Below are positions 1 to 4,899 of a stretch of DNA of 10,985 nucleotides, piece by piece (within the stretch, counting starts at the first letter, position 1; the number at the start of each line of letters is the position of its first letter). The stretch is from NCBI GenBank assembly GCA_024683115.1, contig JAIKYM010000085.1, positions 1-10,985 of the forward strand, in the 5' to 3' direction. The notes beneath the pieces were generated by a model. That model was given only the letters and a program-made list of their open reading frames with translations, had not been told where the DNA came from and made no database searches. This DNA comes from Bacilli bacterium. GTDB taxonomy: Bacteria; Bacillota_I; Bacilli_A; RF39; UBA660. The translations under genes and the position numbers were made by a program.

Positions 1-289
1 CACTTATACAATCACAATCTGTATGAATATAATCACCACATTTATCACATTTAAGATAAAAATGATTTACTTCTTCACATTCACCTAGATAATTGTAATG
101 TGGTTTATTCTTCTCATCTATTGTTTTACTAATTAATCCATCTGCAACAAGTTTATCTACAAGTCTATATATAGTTGTAAGACCTGTTGAATCTTTAACT
201 TGTTCATAAATATCTTGAACAGTAAATTCATGATTGTATTTTTTAATGATATCTAATATAACTTCTTTTTGTTTAGTGTTATAAGTCAT
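1..289 (-). CDS. Fur/Zur-family metal-responsive repressor, 3' end cut by window edge
   Basis: The N-terminal 96 residues of a Fur-superfamily repressor are present; the gene runs off the left edge, so the dimerisation domain is missing. Residues 1-60 form a winged helix, and the recognition helix reads TGLTTIYRLVDKL (about 35-47), matching the usual ATVYRTL-type motif. Residue H76 and the CDKCG motif (C81, C84) are the start of the structural zinc site, whose second Cys pair would lie beyond the edge. Extra cysteines at 71, 92 and 94 are seen in some Zur-like members. The family binds DNA as a metal-loaded dimer and represses metal uptake or oxidative-stress genes. Fur, Zur and PerR cannot be separated without the C-terminal half. 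The start is the ATG at 287-289, behind only a weak GAAAGAAG Shine-Dalgarno. A Fur-type palindrome in its own leader suggests autoregulation. Confidence 0.9.
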   Translation of the reverse strand, partial: MTYNTKQKEVILDIIKKYNHEFTVQDIYEQVKDSTGLTTIYRLVDKLVADGLISKTIDEKNKPHYNYLGECEEVNHFYLKCDKCGDYIHTDCDCIS

Positions 290-307
290 ATAATCGCTTC
301 TTTCAAT

Positions 308-324
308 TTGAAAATCATTTTCAA
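308..324. promoter_or_regulatory. Fur-type operator (perfect 8-1-8 palindrome)
   Basis: The sequence TTGAAAAT-C-ATTTTCAA is a perfect inverted repeat. Its 7-1-7 core differs from the Fur consensus TGATAATNATTATCA at one position in each half. A second overlapping palindrome, TTTCAA-T-TTGAAA (301-313), reuses the left half-site, giving three half-sites as in arrays bound by two Fur dimers. It lies just downstream of the -10 box over the predicted start of fur transcription, where bound repressor would block initiation. Binding by this particular protein is inferred. Confidence 0.75.
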
Positions 325-328
325 TTTA

Positions 329-356
329 ATTATACACTATTTATTTATAAATGCAA
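329..356 (-). promoter_or_regulatory. Predicted promoter of the fur-family gene
   Basis: On the minus strand a perfect TATAAT (329-334) is preceded, 16 bases away, by a weak -35, TTGCAT (351-356). Predicted transcription starts near position 322, inside the palindrome, leaving a leader of roughly 33 nt. The -35 directly adjoins the T-tract of the upstream lipoprotein terminator. Confidence 0.6.
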
Positions 357-357
357 G

Positions 358-384
358 AAAAAAAGAGATTAATTATCTCTTTTT
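358..384 (-). terminator. Intrinsic terminator of the lipoprotein gene, containing its stop codon
   Basis: A 10-bp stem pairs 360-369 with 375-384 around a 5-nt loop, followed on the minus strand by a short U-run (358-360, then CTT). The TAA stop at 373-375 lies in the loop and stem base, so the last codons of the gene form the ascending arm. Confidence 0.75.
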
Positions 385-711
385 GTATACTACATATGAT
401 TCAAAACCATCTTTAATAGTTAAATTATCATCCTCCAGTTTATACTCATATTCTAAAGTCTCATTTGAATCATCATATTTAATTTTAATTGTTTTAGCAT
501 CTATATCATAAGTAATACTCTTTTCTGAATCATATATGGAATAAACACCTGTCTTATCTTCATAAAACATATAATATACTCTTTCATTAACTTCACCATT
601 TGTAGTGAGATACCATGTTCCTATTATTGGATCCTTATAACTCTTTTTACATCCAGTTACTATTATAAGTAATAATATAACTATACTAGTTATTTTTAAT
701 ATCTTCTTCAT
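373..711 (-). CDS. Small lipoprotein with lipocalin-like GTW motif
   Basis: The product is 112 residues. Residues 1-20 are a lipoprotein signal peptide: two lysines, a hydrophobic stretch, then the lipobox V-T-G-C with the lipidated Cys at 21. The mature protein would be anchored to the outer face of the membrane. After the Cys the chain reads DPIIGTWYLTT, then alternating short strands with many Tyr, Asp and Lys and a closing Leu-x-Ile...Tyr pattern. That resembles the small lipocalin-like (DUF5640 type) lipoproteins of Bacillota, in which GTW opens the first strand; family membership is inferred from this pattern only. The ATG at 709-711 has a strong AGGAGG (716-721) only 4 nt upstream. It is a single-gene unit with its own promoter and terminator. 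Ligand and function are unknown. Confidence 0.8.
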   Translation of the reverse strand: MKKILKITSIVILLLIIVTGCKKSYKDPIIGTWYLTTNGEVNERVYYMFYEDKTGVYSIYDSEKSITYDIDAKTIKIKYDDSNETLEYEYKLEDDNLTIKDGFESYVVYKKR

Positions 712-728
712 ATATCCTCCTATTTATT

Positions 729-737
729 ATTATAACA
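729..737 (-). promoter_or_regulatory. Extended -10 promoter of the lipoprotein gene
   Basis: The minus strand reads TGTTATAAT, a consensus extended -10. No good -35 is present, because the position it would occupy (752-757) is the loop of the preceding terminator. Predicted start is near 722, giving a leader of about 10 nt that begins essentially at the AGGAGG. Confidence 0.6.
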
Positions 738-738
738 T

Positions 739-767
739 AAAAAATGCAGAGAATTAACTCTGCATTT
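739..767 (-). terminator. Intrinsic terminator of the three-gene operon, overlapping the stop codon
   Basis: A perfect 10-bp stem (742-751 with 758-767) encloses an AATTAA loop and is followed on the minus strand by six U (739-744, partly in the stem). The TAA at 766-768 overlaps the base of the stem. Confidence 0.85.
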
Positions 768-1017
768 ATTGTTCTGAATGTAATTTTGAAAATATAATCT
801 TAGTTACTGCTTCTGCCTCCACTGGATCTTCAATGGATTCTATTCTTTGTTCACCATTTTCTTTGATTAATCTTTTAACTACAAGGTTTTCATCATCTAT
901 AGTCATTTTAGACATGTCCATCATGGCACCAACAACATAATAGTTTTCAAAATAATTTAATTCATCTAATATATAATAATTAACTCCATTATCTAATGAT
1001 ATTATAGTATCTTTCAT
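766..1017 (-). CDS. DUF1292-like small protein, third gene of the repeat-protein operon
   Basis: This 83-residue soluble protein has no signal peptide or membrane helix. It has a strand-rich first half (ISLDNGVNYYILDELNYFENYYVVGA) and a second half reading VVKRLIKENGEQRIESIEDP followed by a short helix. The order of motifs resembles the DUF1292 family of small acidic Bacillota proteins of unknown function, though it is less acidic than usual. The ATG (1015-1017) overlaps the TAA of the large upstream gene by one base (TAATG), so translation is probably coupled. A GGAGGT at 1029-1034 lies 11 nt upstream, farther than ideal. It shares length and motif order with the first gene of the operon, which suggests an old duplication or a shared binding role. 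Function is unknown. Confidence 0.75.
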   Translation of the reverse strand: MKDTIISLDNGVNYYILDELNYFENYYVVGAMMDMSKMTIDDENLVVKRLIKENGEQRIESIEDPVEAEAVTKIIFSKLHSEQ

Positions 1018-3335
1018 TATCTAATCATACCTCCAACATTTTGAATCACTTCTGATGATTCTGTTAAACCATTTGTATATACAATTGGACCATATGAAGC
1101 TTTTTGAGTGAAACTTTGAATTACAGTTCCTCCACCCCATAGTTCATATAAGTTACCAGCAATAAATCCTGCAGATACACCATTTACAAATACATTAAGT
1201 GGTGATGATTGGAATTTTTGTTTAATACTATTTACTTTACTTGCTACATTAGGCATCTTAGTTGCTATCATTCTATTAGTACATTTATACATCTTAGCTA
1301 TTTTTCCATCTGGATGTTTATTAGTCCATGATTTAACTATAGCACCAGTTCCAGACATAACTAGCTTTGCAGTTGATGCTGCCATAGATATTGTTCCTAC
1401 CCCAGGTACACAAGATAAGGCTACACCTACAGCCATACCAGCAGTAAATCCTAAGCCTTTTTTAATTTTTTTCTTTAACTTAGCTATTTTAGCTGTTTTT
1501 TCAGCTTGGTCAGGATCAACTTGGTTTTGTTGTTGACCAGTTTGTTGCTGTGGTTCACCTCGTTGTTGACCAGTTTGTTGTTGTGGTTCACCTTGTTGTT
1601 GACCAGTTTGTTGTGGTTCACCTTGTTGTTGTTGATCATCTTGTTCATTTCCTTGGTCGCCTGTTGTATTATCTCCTGCAGGTGTATCTGATGATGGATT
1701 ATTATTTCCACTTGGATTTGAATTATCACCTGTAGATGGATTGCCTGTTGGAGGATTATTATCTCCTGTTGAACCAGTTGGATTAGTTTGTTGTGGTGTT
1801 ACTTGTTGATCATCTTGTTTTTGTGCATCATCAGTTTTAGTTTGATTATGAACTGGAACATATCCTTCAAATAAATAAGGATATTTAGTTTTCATATTAG
1901 TTAAATTGTTTTTATAATTAATAAACTTAGAACGATCAGCTTGATCAGCTATTATAAATGGATCTGAATTTTCGATTCCTGGGTAAGGTTCTTCACCTAG
2001 AATTGTACCCATAGCCTTTCTTGTATTAATTATTTCATTCATTAATACTTCATATGATTTAACAACATCTGGATGTTGATTACCAAAACTCTTAGCAGAT
2101 GCAGATAAATCTATGAATCTATCTATTTCATTGTCATCTAATTGATATTTAACTGCATTAGGATCAGCATGAATAATTCCTGGATATGTACTTTCTTGTA
2201 ATATAAATGACATATCATTAAGTGTATGTGCATATTCTGCTAATAAAGCATTAAACTCTCTCTTATCTGTTTGATCAAGTGCTTGAGGTGGTCTAAACTT
2301 AAATCCTGTTTGTCTTAGTTGTCCTCTTAAGTTTAATATTTCATCTTTAGCATAGTCATCTAATTGATATGAAATATCATTTACATTAAAGTCTTCTTGA
2401 ACTAAATCATCGTTAAATAGATTTGCAGGTATTTCTGATGCTAAATATTTTCTATATTTATCTAATAAATCATTTAAAGTCATTTGTGGATCAGGTTGAG
2501 ATAATTGTTGTTCTTGTGGTGCTACAACTGCTTGTACTACTTGTTCTTCAGTTATAGTACTTGGATCTACTCCTTCACCTGTTTCCATATTTTGTTCAGT
2601 TATTTGTTCTTCTTGAGTCTCTTCTTCTTTAACTTCTTCACCAACAGTTCCTTGTCCATTTTGAGTTTCTACTTTACGCTCTACTTGAACTTTTTCAAAG
2701 ATAGTTATTGTATTAATAGGATTATCATATCCATCGTCATATGAACCATTTCCAGGCAGTATTTTATATTTATTTGGATCAAATGGTATTCCCATTATTC
2801 TTTGGAATGCTTGTTCATTTGTTTCATATTCAAAGATTTCTTCATCTTCTTTAACTGGTTGAAGAGTATATTCAGGTGGTCTTTCAACAATAGTTATTGT
2901 ACTGATCGGATTATCATATCCATCATCATATGCTCCATCTCCATCAAGTATTTCATATTTATTTGGATCATATGGAAATCCCATTATTCTTTGAAATGCT
3001 TGTTCTCTTGTTTCATGTTCTAAAAGTTCTTCATTTTCTTTTAATATTTTAATAGTTGATTCTTCGGCCGCTTGAACATCTTGTGCTTCTTGAGCCTTTT
3101 CAGCTTCTTTAGCTTTTGCCTTGTTTATTTCTTCAGTAATATCAGCTATATGATTATATAAATCTGATATTTGAGCATCTACATCTTGAATTTCAGTCTT
3201 CTTAGCATTGTATTCTTCAGTTGGTCTAGTACGTGGATCAATTTTATCTAGATCAGTTAACTCATTATTTAATTGTTCTCTTTGTGCTTGTAATCTATGT
3301 ATTTCTTCATAAGTCTTATCAATTTCTTCTTGCAT
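1017..3335 (-). CDS. Large modular repeat protein of unknown function, glycine-rich hydrophobic C-terminus
   Basis: I do not recognise this roughly 772-residue protein. In order: an acidic, Lys/Gln-rich coiled coil (about 1-95); a 50-residue module present twice (102-151 and 165-214, 38 of 50 identical); a Glu/Gln/Val-rich linker (about 215-285); a helical region with QLDD and YPGI-type repeats (about 286-495); a low-complexity Gln/Asn/Gly/Pro/Thr linker (about 496-605) ending in three GEPQQQTGQQQ-like units; a Lys-rich patch; and two Gly/Ala-rich hydrophobic stretches (about 627-670 and 711-743) that could insert in a membrane. There is no N-terminal signal peptide. I prefer the ATG at 3333-3335, 4 nt after GGTGAT, which pairs well with 16S rRNA; an in-frame GTG at 3347 would add four residues. 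It lies between two DUF1292-like genes, overlapping the downstream one by one base. Confidence 0.8.
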   Translation of the reverse strand: MQEEIDKTYEEIHRLQAQREQLNNELTDLDKIDPRTRPTEEYNAKKTEIQDVDAQISDLYNHIADITEEINKAKAKEAEKAQEAQDVQAAEESTIKILKENEELLEHETREQAFQRIMGFPYDPNKYEILDGDGAYDDGYDNPISTITIVERPPEYTLQPVKEDEEIFEYETNEQAFQRIMGIPFDPNKYKILPGNGSYDDGYDNPINTITIFEKVQVERKVETQNGQGTVGEEVKEEETQEEQITEQNMETGEGVDPSTITEEQVVQAVVAPQEQQLSQPDPQMTLNDLLDKYRKYLASEIPANLFNDDLVQEDFNVNDISYQLDDYAKDEILNLRGQLRQTGFKFRPPQALDQTDKREFNALLAEYAHTLNDMSFILQESTYPGIIHADPNAVKYQLDDNEIDRFIDLSASAKSFGNQHPDVVKSYEVLMNEIINTRKAMGTILGEEPYPGIENSDPFIIADQADRSKFINYKNNLTNMKTKYPYLFEGYVPVHNQTKTDDAQKQDDQQVTPQQTNPTGSTGDNNPPTGNPSTGDNSNPSGNNNPSSDTPAGDNTTGDQGNEQDDQQQQGEPQQTGQQQGEPQQQTGQQRGEPQQQTGQQQNQVDPDQAEKTAKIAKLKKKIKKGLGFTAGMAVGVALSCVPGVGTISMAASTAKLVMSGTGAIVKSWTNKHPDGKIAKMYKCTNRMIATKMPNVASKVNSIKQKFQSSPLNVFVNGVSAGFIAGNLYELWGGGTVIQSFTQKASYGPIVYTNGLTESSEVIQNVGGMIR
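1527..1622 (-). repeat. Tandem Gln-rich codon repeat (GEPQQQTGQQQ units)
   Basis: Three consecutive units of 10, 11 and 11 residues (G-E-P-Q-Q-[Q]-T-G-Q-Q-Q/R) are encoded by nearly identical 30-33 bp segments. The first unit lacks one Gln codon. Such in-frame tandem repeats are prone to slippage, so copy number may vary between strains. Confidence 0.85.
2694..2843 (-). repeat. Second copy of the 50-residue duplicated module
   Basis: It encodes the module beginning EEIFEYETNEQAFQRIMG and ending NTITIFE, matching the copy at 2883-3032 at 38 of 50 residues without gaps. Invariant parts are ExNEQ/REQAFQRIMG, DPNKY, YDDGYDNPI and TITI. The copies start 189 bp (63 codons) apart. Confidence 0.9.
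2883..3032 (-). repeat. First copy of the 50-residue duplicated module
   Basis: It encodes EELLEHETREQAFQRIMG through STITIVE, the N-terminal copy of the duplicated module. The loop DGDGAYDDGYD is richer in Asp than in the second copy (PGNGSYDDGYD), so a shared metal-binding role is doubtful. Confidence 0.9.
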
Positions 3336-3339
3336 GTTA

Positions 3340-3345
3340 ATCACC
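3340..3345 (-). promoter_or_regulatory. Ribosome binding site deciding the start of the large repeat protein
   Basis: GGTGAT, complementary to the 5' part of the anti-Shine-Dalgarno (AUCACC), sits 4 nt before the ATG at 3335. It overlaps the last codons and TAG of the upstream gene, so it supports the ATG over the in-frame GTGs at 3347 and 3344, which it overlaps. Confidence 0.6.
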
Positions 3346-3346
3346 A

Positions 3347-3601
3347 CTAATCTATATTATTTAAAGCTTCTTCTACACCTTGTTGAATAATAGGTGCTAG
3401 TCTATTTATAATATTTTCATCTGTTACACGTAATAATTGTCCATTGTTATCTGTAAATAAATAATAAATATCTGTAACATCTTCTTCATCTGGAGTTATT
3501 TGATTAGCAAAAGCATATCTAATTCCTGAATCTTCAAATGTAGTTAATACTAAATATTTACTTCCTTCAACTATTACTATATCATCATTTTTAACTGGCA
3601 T
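3347..3601 (-). CDS. DUF1292-like small protein, first gene of the repeat-protein operon
   Basis: An 84-residue soluble protein with no signal peptide. It opens with short strands (DDIVIVEGSKYLVLTTFED, then IRYAFANQI), continues with an acidic turn (TPDEEDVTDIYYLF) and DNNGQLLRV, and ends in a helix (about 62-82). This order resembles the DUF1292 group and parallels the third gene of the operon: a GxxY...L strand, an aromatic strand, an acidic turn, NGx, then a helix. The call rests on pattern only. The ATG at 3599-3601 follows AAAGGTGG (3611-3618 region). The TAG stop (3347-3349) lies 11 nt upstream of the preferred start of the large gene, so the two are probably translationally linked. Function is unknown; a chaperone or partner for the large protein is a guess from position. 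Confidence 0.75.
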   Translation of the reverse strand: MPVKNDDIVIVEGSKYLVLTTFEDSGIRYAFANQITPDEEDVTDIYYLFTDNNGQLLRVTDENIINRLAPIIQQGVEEALNNID

Positions 3602-3625
3602 TTAAAATCCCACCTTTATAATAAT

Positions 3626-3634
3626 ATTATAACA
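3626..3634 (-). promoter_or_regulatory. Extended -10 promoter of the repeat-protein operon
   Basis: The minus strand reads TGTTATAAT, identical to the -10 elements of the lipoprotein and signal peptidase genes. The -35 region (about 3649-3654) is a featureless A/T run. Predicted start is near 3619, giving a leader of about 18 nt. Confidence 0.6.
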
Positions 3635-3686
3635 AAAAATATTAATAAATTTTTATTTATAGCCAATTATTACACGATTATACAGT

Positions 3687-3716
3687 AAAAAAGATAGATA
3701 ATTACTTATCTATCTT
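3687..3716 (-). terminator. Intrinsic terminator of the signal peptidase gene, stop codon in its loop
   Basis: A perfect 11-bp stem pairs 3691-3701 with 3706-3716 around a 4-nt loop and is followed by U residues (3687-3692). The loop on the minus strand is GTAA, whose TAA (3702-3704) is the stop codon of lepB. Confidence 0.85.
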
Positions 3717-4328
3717 ACCAAACTTGTTGAATGGGAATAATCTAACTTCAGCTATACCCTTAATTTCTTTCTTAGTTACTGCTCCAAATACCCTTGAATC
3801 ATTTGAAACTAATCTATTATCACCCATGATGAAATATTCATTTTCACCTAAAGTAACACCTTCATCACATAGTTTATTAACATATGAACATGTATGATTC
3901 TTATATTCATCACTTACAAATGGTTCTTCAACTTTTTTACCATCTATATATAAAGAATTAACTAATGTTCCATTTTCTTCAGTTACTTCGTATTTTAATG
4001 TTTCACCTGGTAAACCAATAACTCTTTTAACTAATATACCCTCTTCATTATTAAGAACTACTACATCAAATCTACTTATACCTTTAGTTCTCATTTTTAA
4101 TTTATATAATAATACATAATCTCCATCTTCTAATGTAGGTTGCATTGATGAACCTGATACACTAATAGGAGATGCTATGAAAGCTCTGATAATAAGAATA
4201 AAGAATAATAGTATTAGAAATGGAACATACTCTAAGAATAAATCTCTACGTGCTCTTTTAGTTGCTAGTTCTATTTCTTCCGCTTTAGATAAATCTTCTT
4301 TTTCAGTCTTTACTTTCTTCTTTGTCAT
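3702..4328 (-). CDS. lepB: Type I signal peptidase
   Basis: This 208-residue membrane serine protease cleaves signal peptides from exported proteins at the outer membrane face. A charged N-terminal cytoplasmic stretch (1-33) precedes one transmembrane helix (about 34-50). Then come box B, SGSSMQPTL, with nucleophile Ser61; box D, LVKRVIGLPG, with general base Lys101; and box E, MGDNRLVSNDSRVFG (168-182). All catalytic residues are present. Between D and E sits a Cys pair (C147, C154) that could be disulfide-linked outside the cell. The frame stays open 59 codons upstream, into rplS, but the start at 4326-4328 is favoured. It follows GGTGAT (4335-4340) by 6 nt, whereas upstream ATGs lie within or before the -10 box and the rplS terminator. 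It would process the secreted cohesin-like protein of this window; the lipoprotein needs signal peptidase II instead. Confidence 0.95.
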   Translation of the reverse strand: MTKKKVKTEKEDLSKAEEIELATKRARRDLFLEYVPFLILLFFILIIRAFIASPISVSGSSMQPTLEDGDYVLLYKLKMRTKGISRFDVVVLNNEEGILVKRVIGLPGETLKYEVTEENGTLVNSLYIDGKKVEEPFVSDEYKNHTCSYVNKLCDEGVTLGENEYFIMGDNRLVSNDSRVFGAVTKKEIKGIAEVRLFPFNKFGKIDK

Positions 4329-4334
4329 ATTAGT

Positions 4335-4356
4335 ATCACCATTAACCATTATAACA
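4335..4356 (-). promoter_or_regulatory. Extended -10 promoter and ribosome binding site of lepB
   Basis: The minus strand has TGTTATAAT at 4348-4356 and GGTGAT at 4335-4340. Predicted start is near 4341, so the transcript would begin almost at the Shine-Dalgarno, about 13 nt before the ATG. The expected -35 position (4371-4376) falls within the rplS terminator hairpin. Confidence 0.6.
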
Positions 4357-4363
4357 TATTTAT

Positions 4364-4401
4364 AAAAGAAAAATACATTCATTGTAACAATGAATGTATT
4401 T
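4364..4401 (-). terminator. Intrinsic terminator of rplS
   Basis: A long perfect hairpin pairs 4371-4383 with 4389-4401 (closing pairs could extend into the GTAAC loop) and is followed on the minus strand by a U-rich run (4364-4373, broken by one C). It begins 3 nt after the rplS stop codon. Confidence 0.85.
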
Positions 4402-4404
4402 ATT

Positions 4405-4743
4405 TTAATTTCTTTCTTTAACTTTGTATTCTTTTTCCATTCTATCGATGAAGTTAAGTTTAGCTCTTCTAACTTTACCTTTTCTAACAACAACGATCTT
4501 ATCAATTAATGGAGAATTAACTTTGAATACTCTCTTAACTGGAATCATACCTGATTTTTTTCTAACAGTGAATGCTTTAGAAATAGATCCACCAGAGATA
4601 GAAGTAACTAATCCTTCAAATGCTTGAATTCTATGAGTCTTACCTTCTACAATCTTGTAGTCTACTCTTACAGTATCACCAACACGAAATTCAGGAATAT
4701 CAGTTCTTAAAGATTTAGAATTAATCTTATCAATTAAATTCAT
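4405..4743 (-). CDS. rplS: 50S ribosomal protein bL19
   Basis: The product is 112 residues, close to the usual 115. bL19 lies at the interface of the two ribosomal subunits. The sequence shows the family's hallmarks: FRVGDTVRVDYKIVEG, then RIQAFEGLVTSISGGSISKAFTVRK, and the C-terminal stretch IDKIVVVRKGKVRRAKLNFIDR; usual L19 ends RRAKLYYLR. The ATG (4741-4743) has AAAGGAG (4751-4757) at 7 nt. It is monocistronic here. In many Bacillota rplS follows trmD and rimM, which are absent, so it has its own promoter and an unusually long, foldable leader consistent with autoregulation. Confidence 0.97.
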   Translation of the reverse strand: MNLIDKINSKSLRTDIPEFRVGDTVRVDYKIVEGKTHRIQAFEGLVTSISGGSISKAFTVRKKSGMIPVKRVFKVNSPLIDKIVVVRKGKVRRAKLNFIDRMEKEYKVKERN

Positions 4744-4825
4744 AACTATACTCCTTTCCTATAATCTGCACCCACATAATCATAAGTAAATACTCATCGG
4801 ATTACATTTAGCTTTTCAACAAAGC
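4744..4825 (-). ncRNA. Structured 5' leader of rplS, candidate L19 autoregulatory leader
   Basis: The predicted transcript has about 80 nt before the ATG, against 10-20 nt for most other genes here. It opens with hairpin GCTTT-GTTGA-AAAGC (4811-4825). A second hairpin follows (4777-4804): TAATC with GATTA outside, and ATGAGTA with TACTTAT inside. Next comes an unpaired GGGTGCA (4767-4773) and a second GATTAT (4761-4766) just before the Shine-Dalgarno. L19 leaders are a known class in Bacillota, but I could not compare with that covariance model. Confidence 0.5.
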
Positions 4826-4831
4826 AATAGT

Positions 4832-4860
4832 ATATTATCACATAATATAAATAATTTCAA
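4832..4860 (-). promoter_or_regulatory. Promoter of rplS
   Basis: On the minus strand TTGAAA (4855-4860) and TAATAT (4832-4837) are separated by 17 bases, with TG one base upstream of the -10. This is the only promoter in the window with a good -35. Predicted start is near 4825. Confidence 0.6.
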
Positions 4861-4864
4861 GTTC

Positions 4865-4895
4865 AAAATAAAAAGTATTGAATAATCAATACTTT
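4865..4895 (-). terminator. Intrinsic terminator of the gap operon
   Basis: A perfect 10-bp stem (4872-4881 with 4886-4895), loop ATAA in plus orientation, is followed on the minus strand by two U runs interrupted by A (4865-4874). It starts 4 nt after the last stop codon of the operon. Confidence 0.85.
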
Positions 4896-4899
4896 ATTA

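Noticed and set aside
269..511. 80-codon open frame on the plus strand over the fur promoter and lipoprotein gene
   Set aside because: It runs through a terminator, operator and the antisense of a well-supported lipoprotein gene.
1527..1622. CRISPR-like short direct repeats
   Set aside because: The repeats are contiguous, in frame and without unique spacers; they are protein-coding tandem repeats.
2694..3032. Calcium-binding EF-hand or dockerin reading of the DGDGAYDDGYD loop
   Set aside because: The spacing does not match DxDxDG loops, and the second copy replaces two of the Asp residues with Pro and Asn.
3602..3701. Possible small RNA or extra gene between lepB and the repeat-protein operon
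   Set aside because: It contains only the operon promoter, a T/A-rich stretch and the lepB terminator; no frame or further structure was found.
4329..4505. Longer signal peptidase start inside rplS
   Set aside because: The extra 59 codons read through the rplS terminator and the lepB -10 box; the ATG at 4328 has a proper ribosome site.
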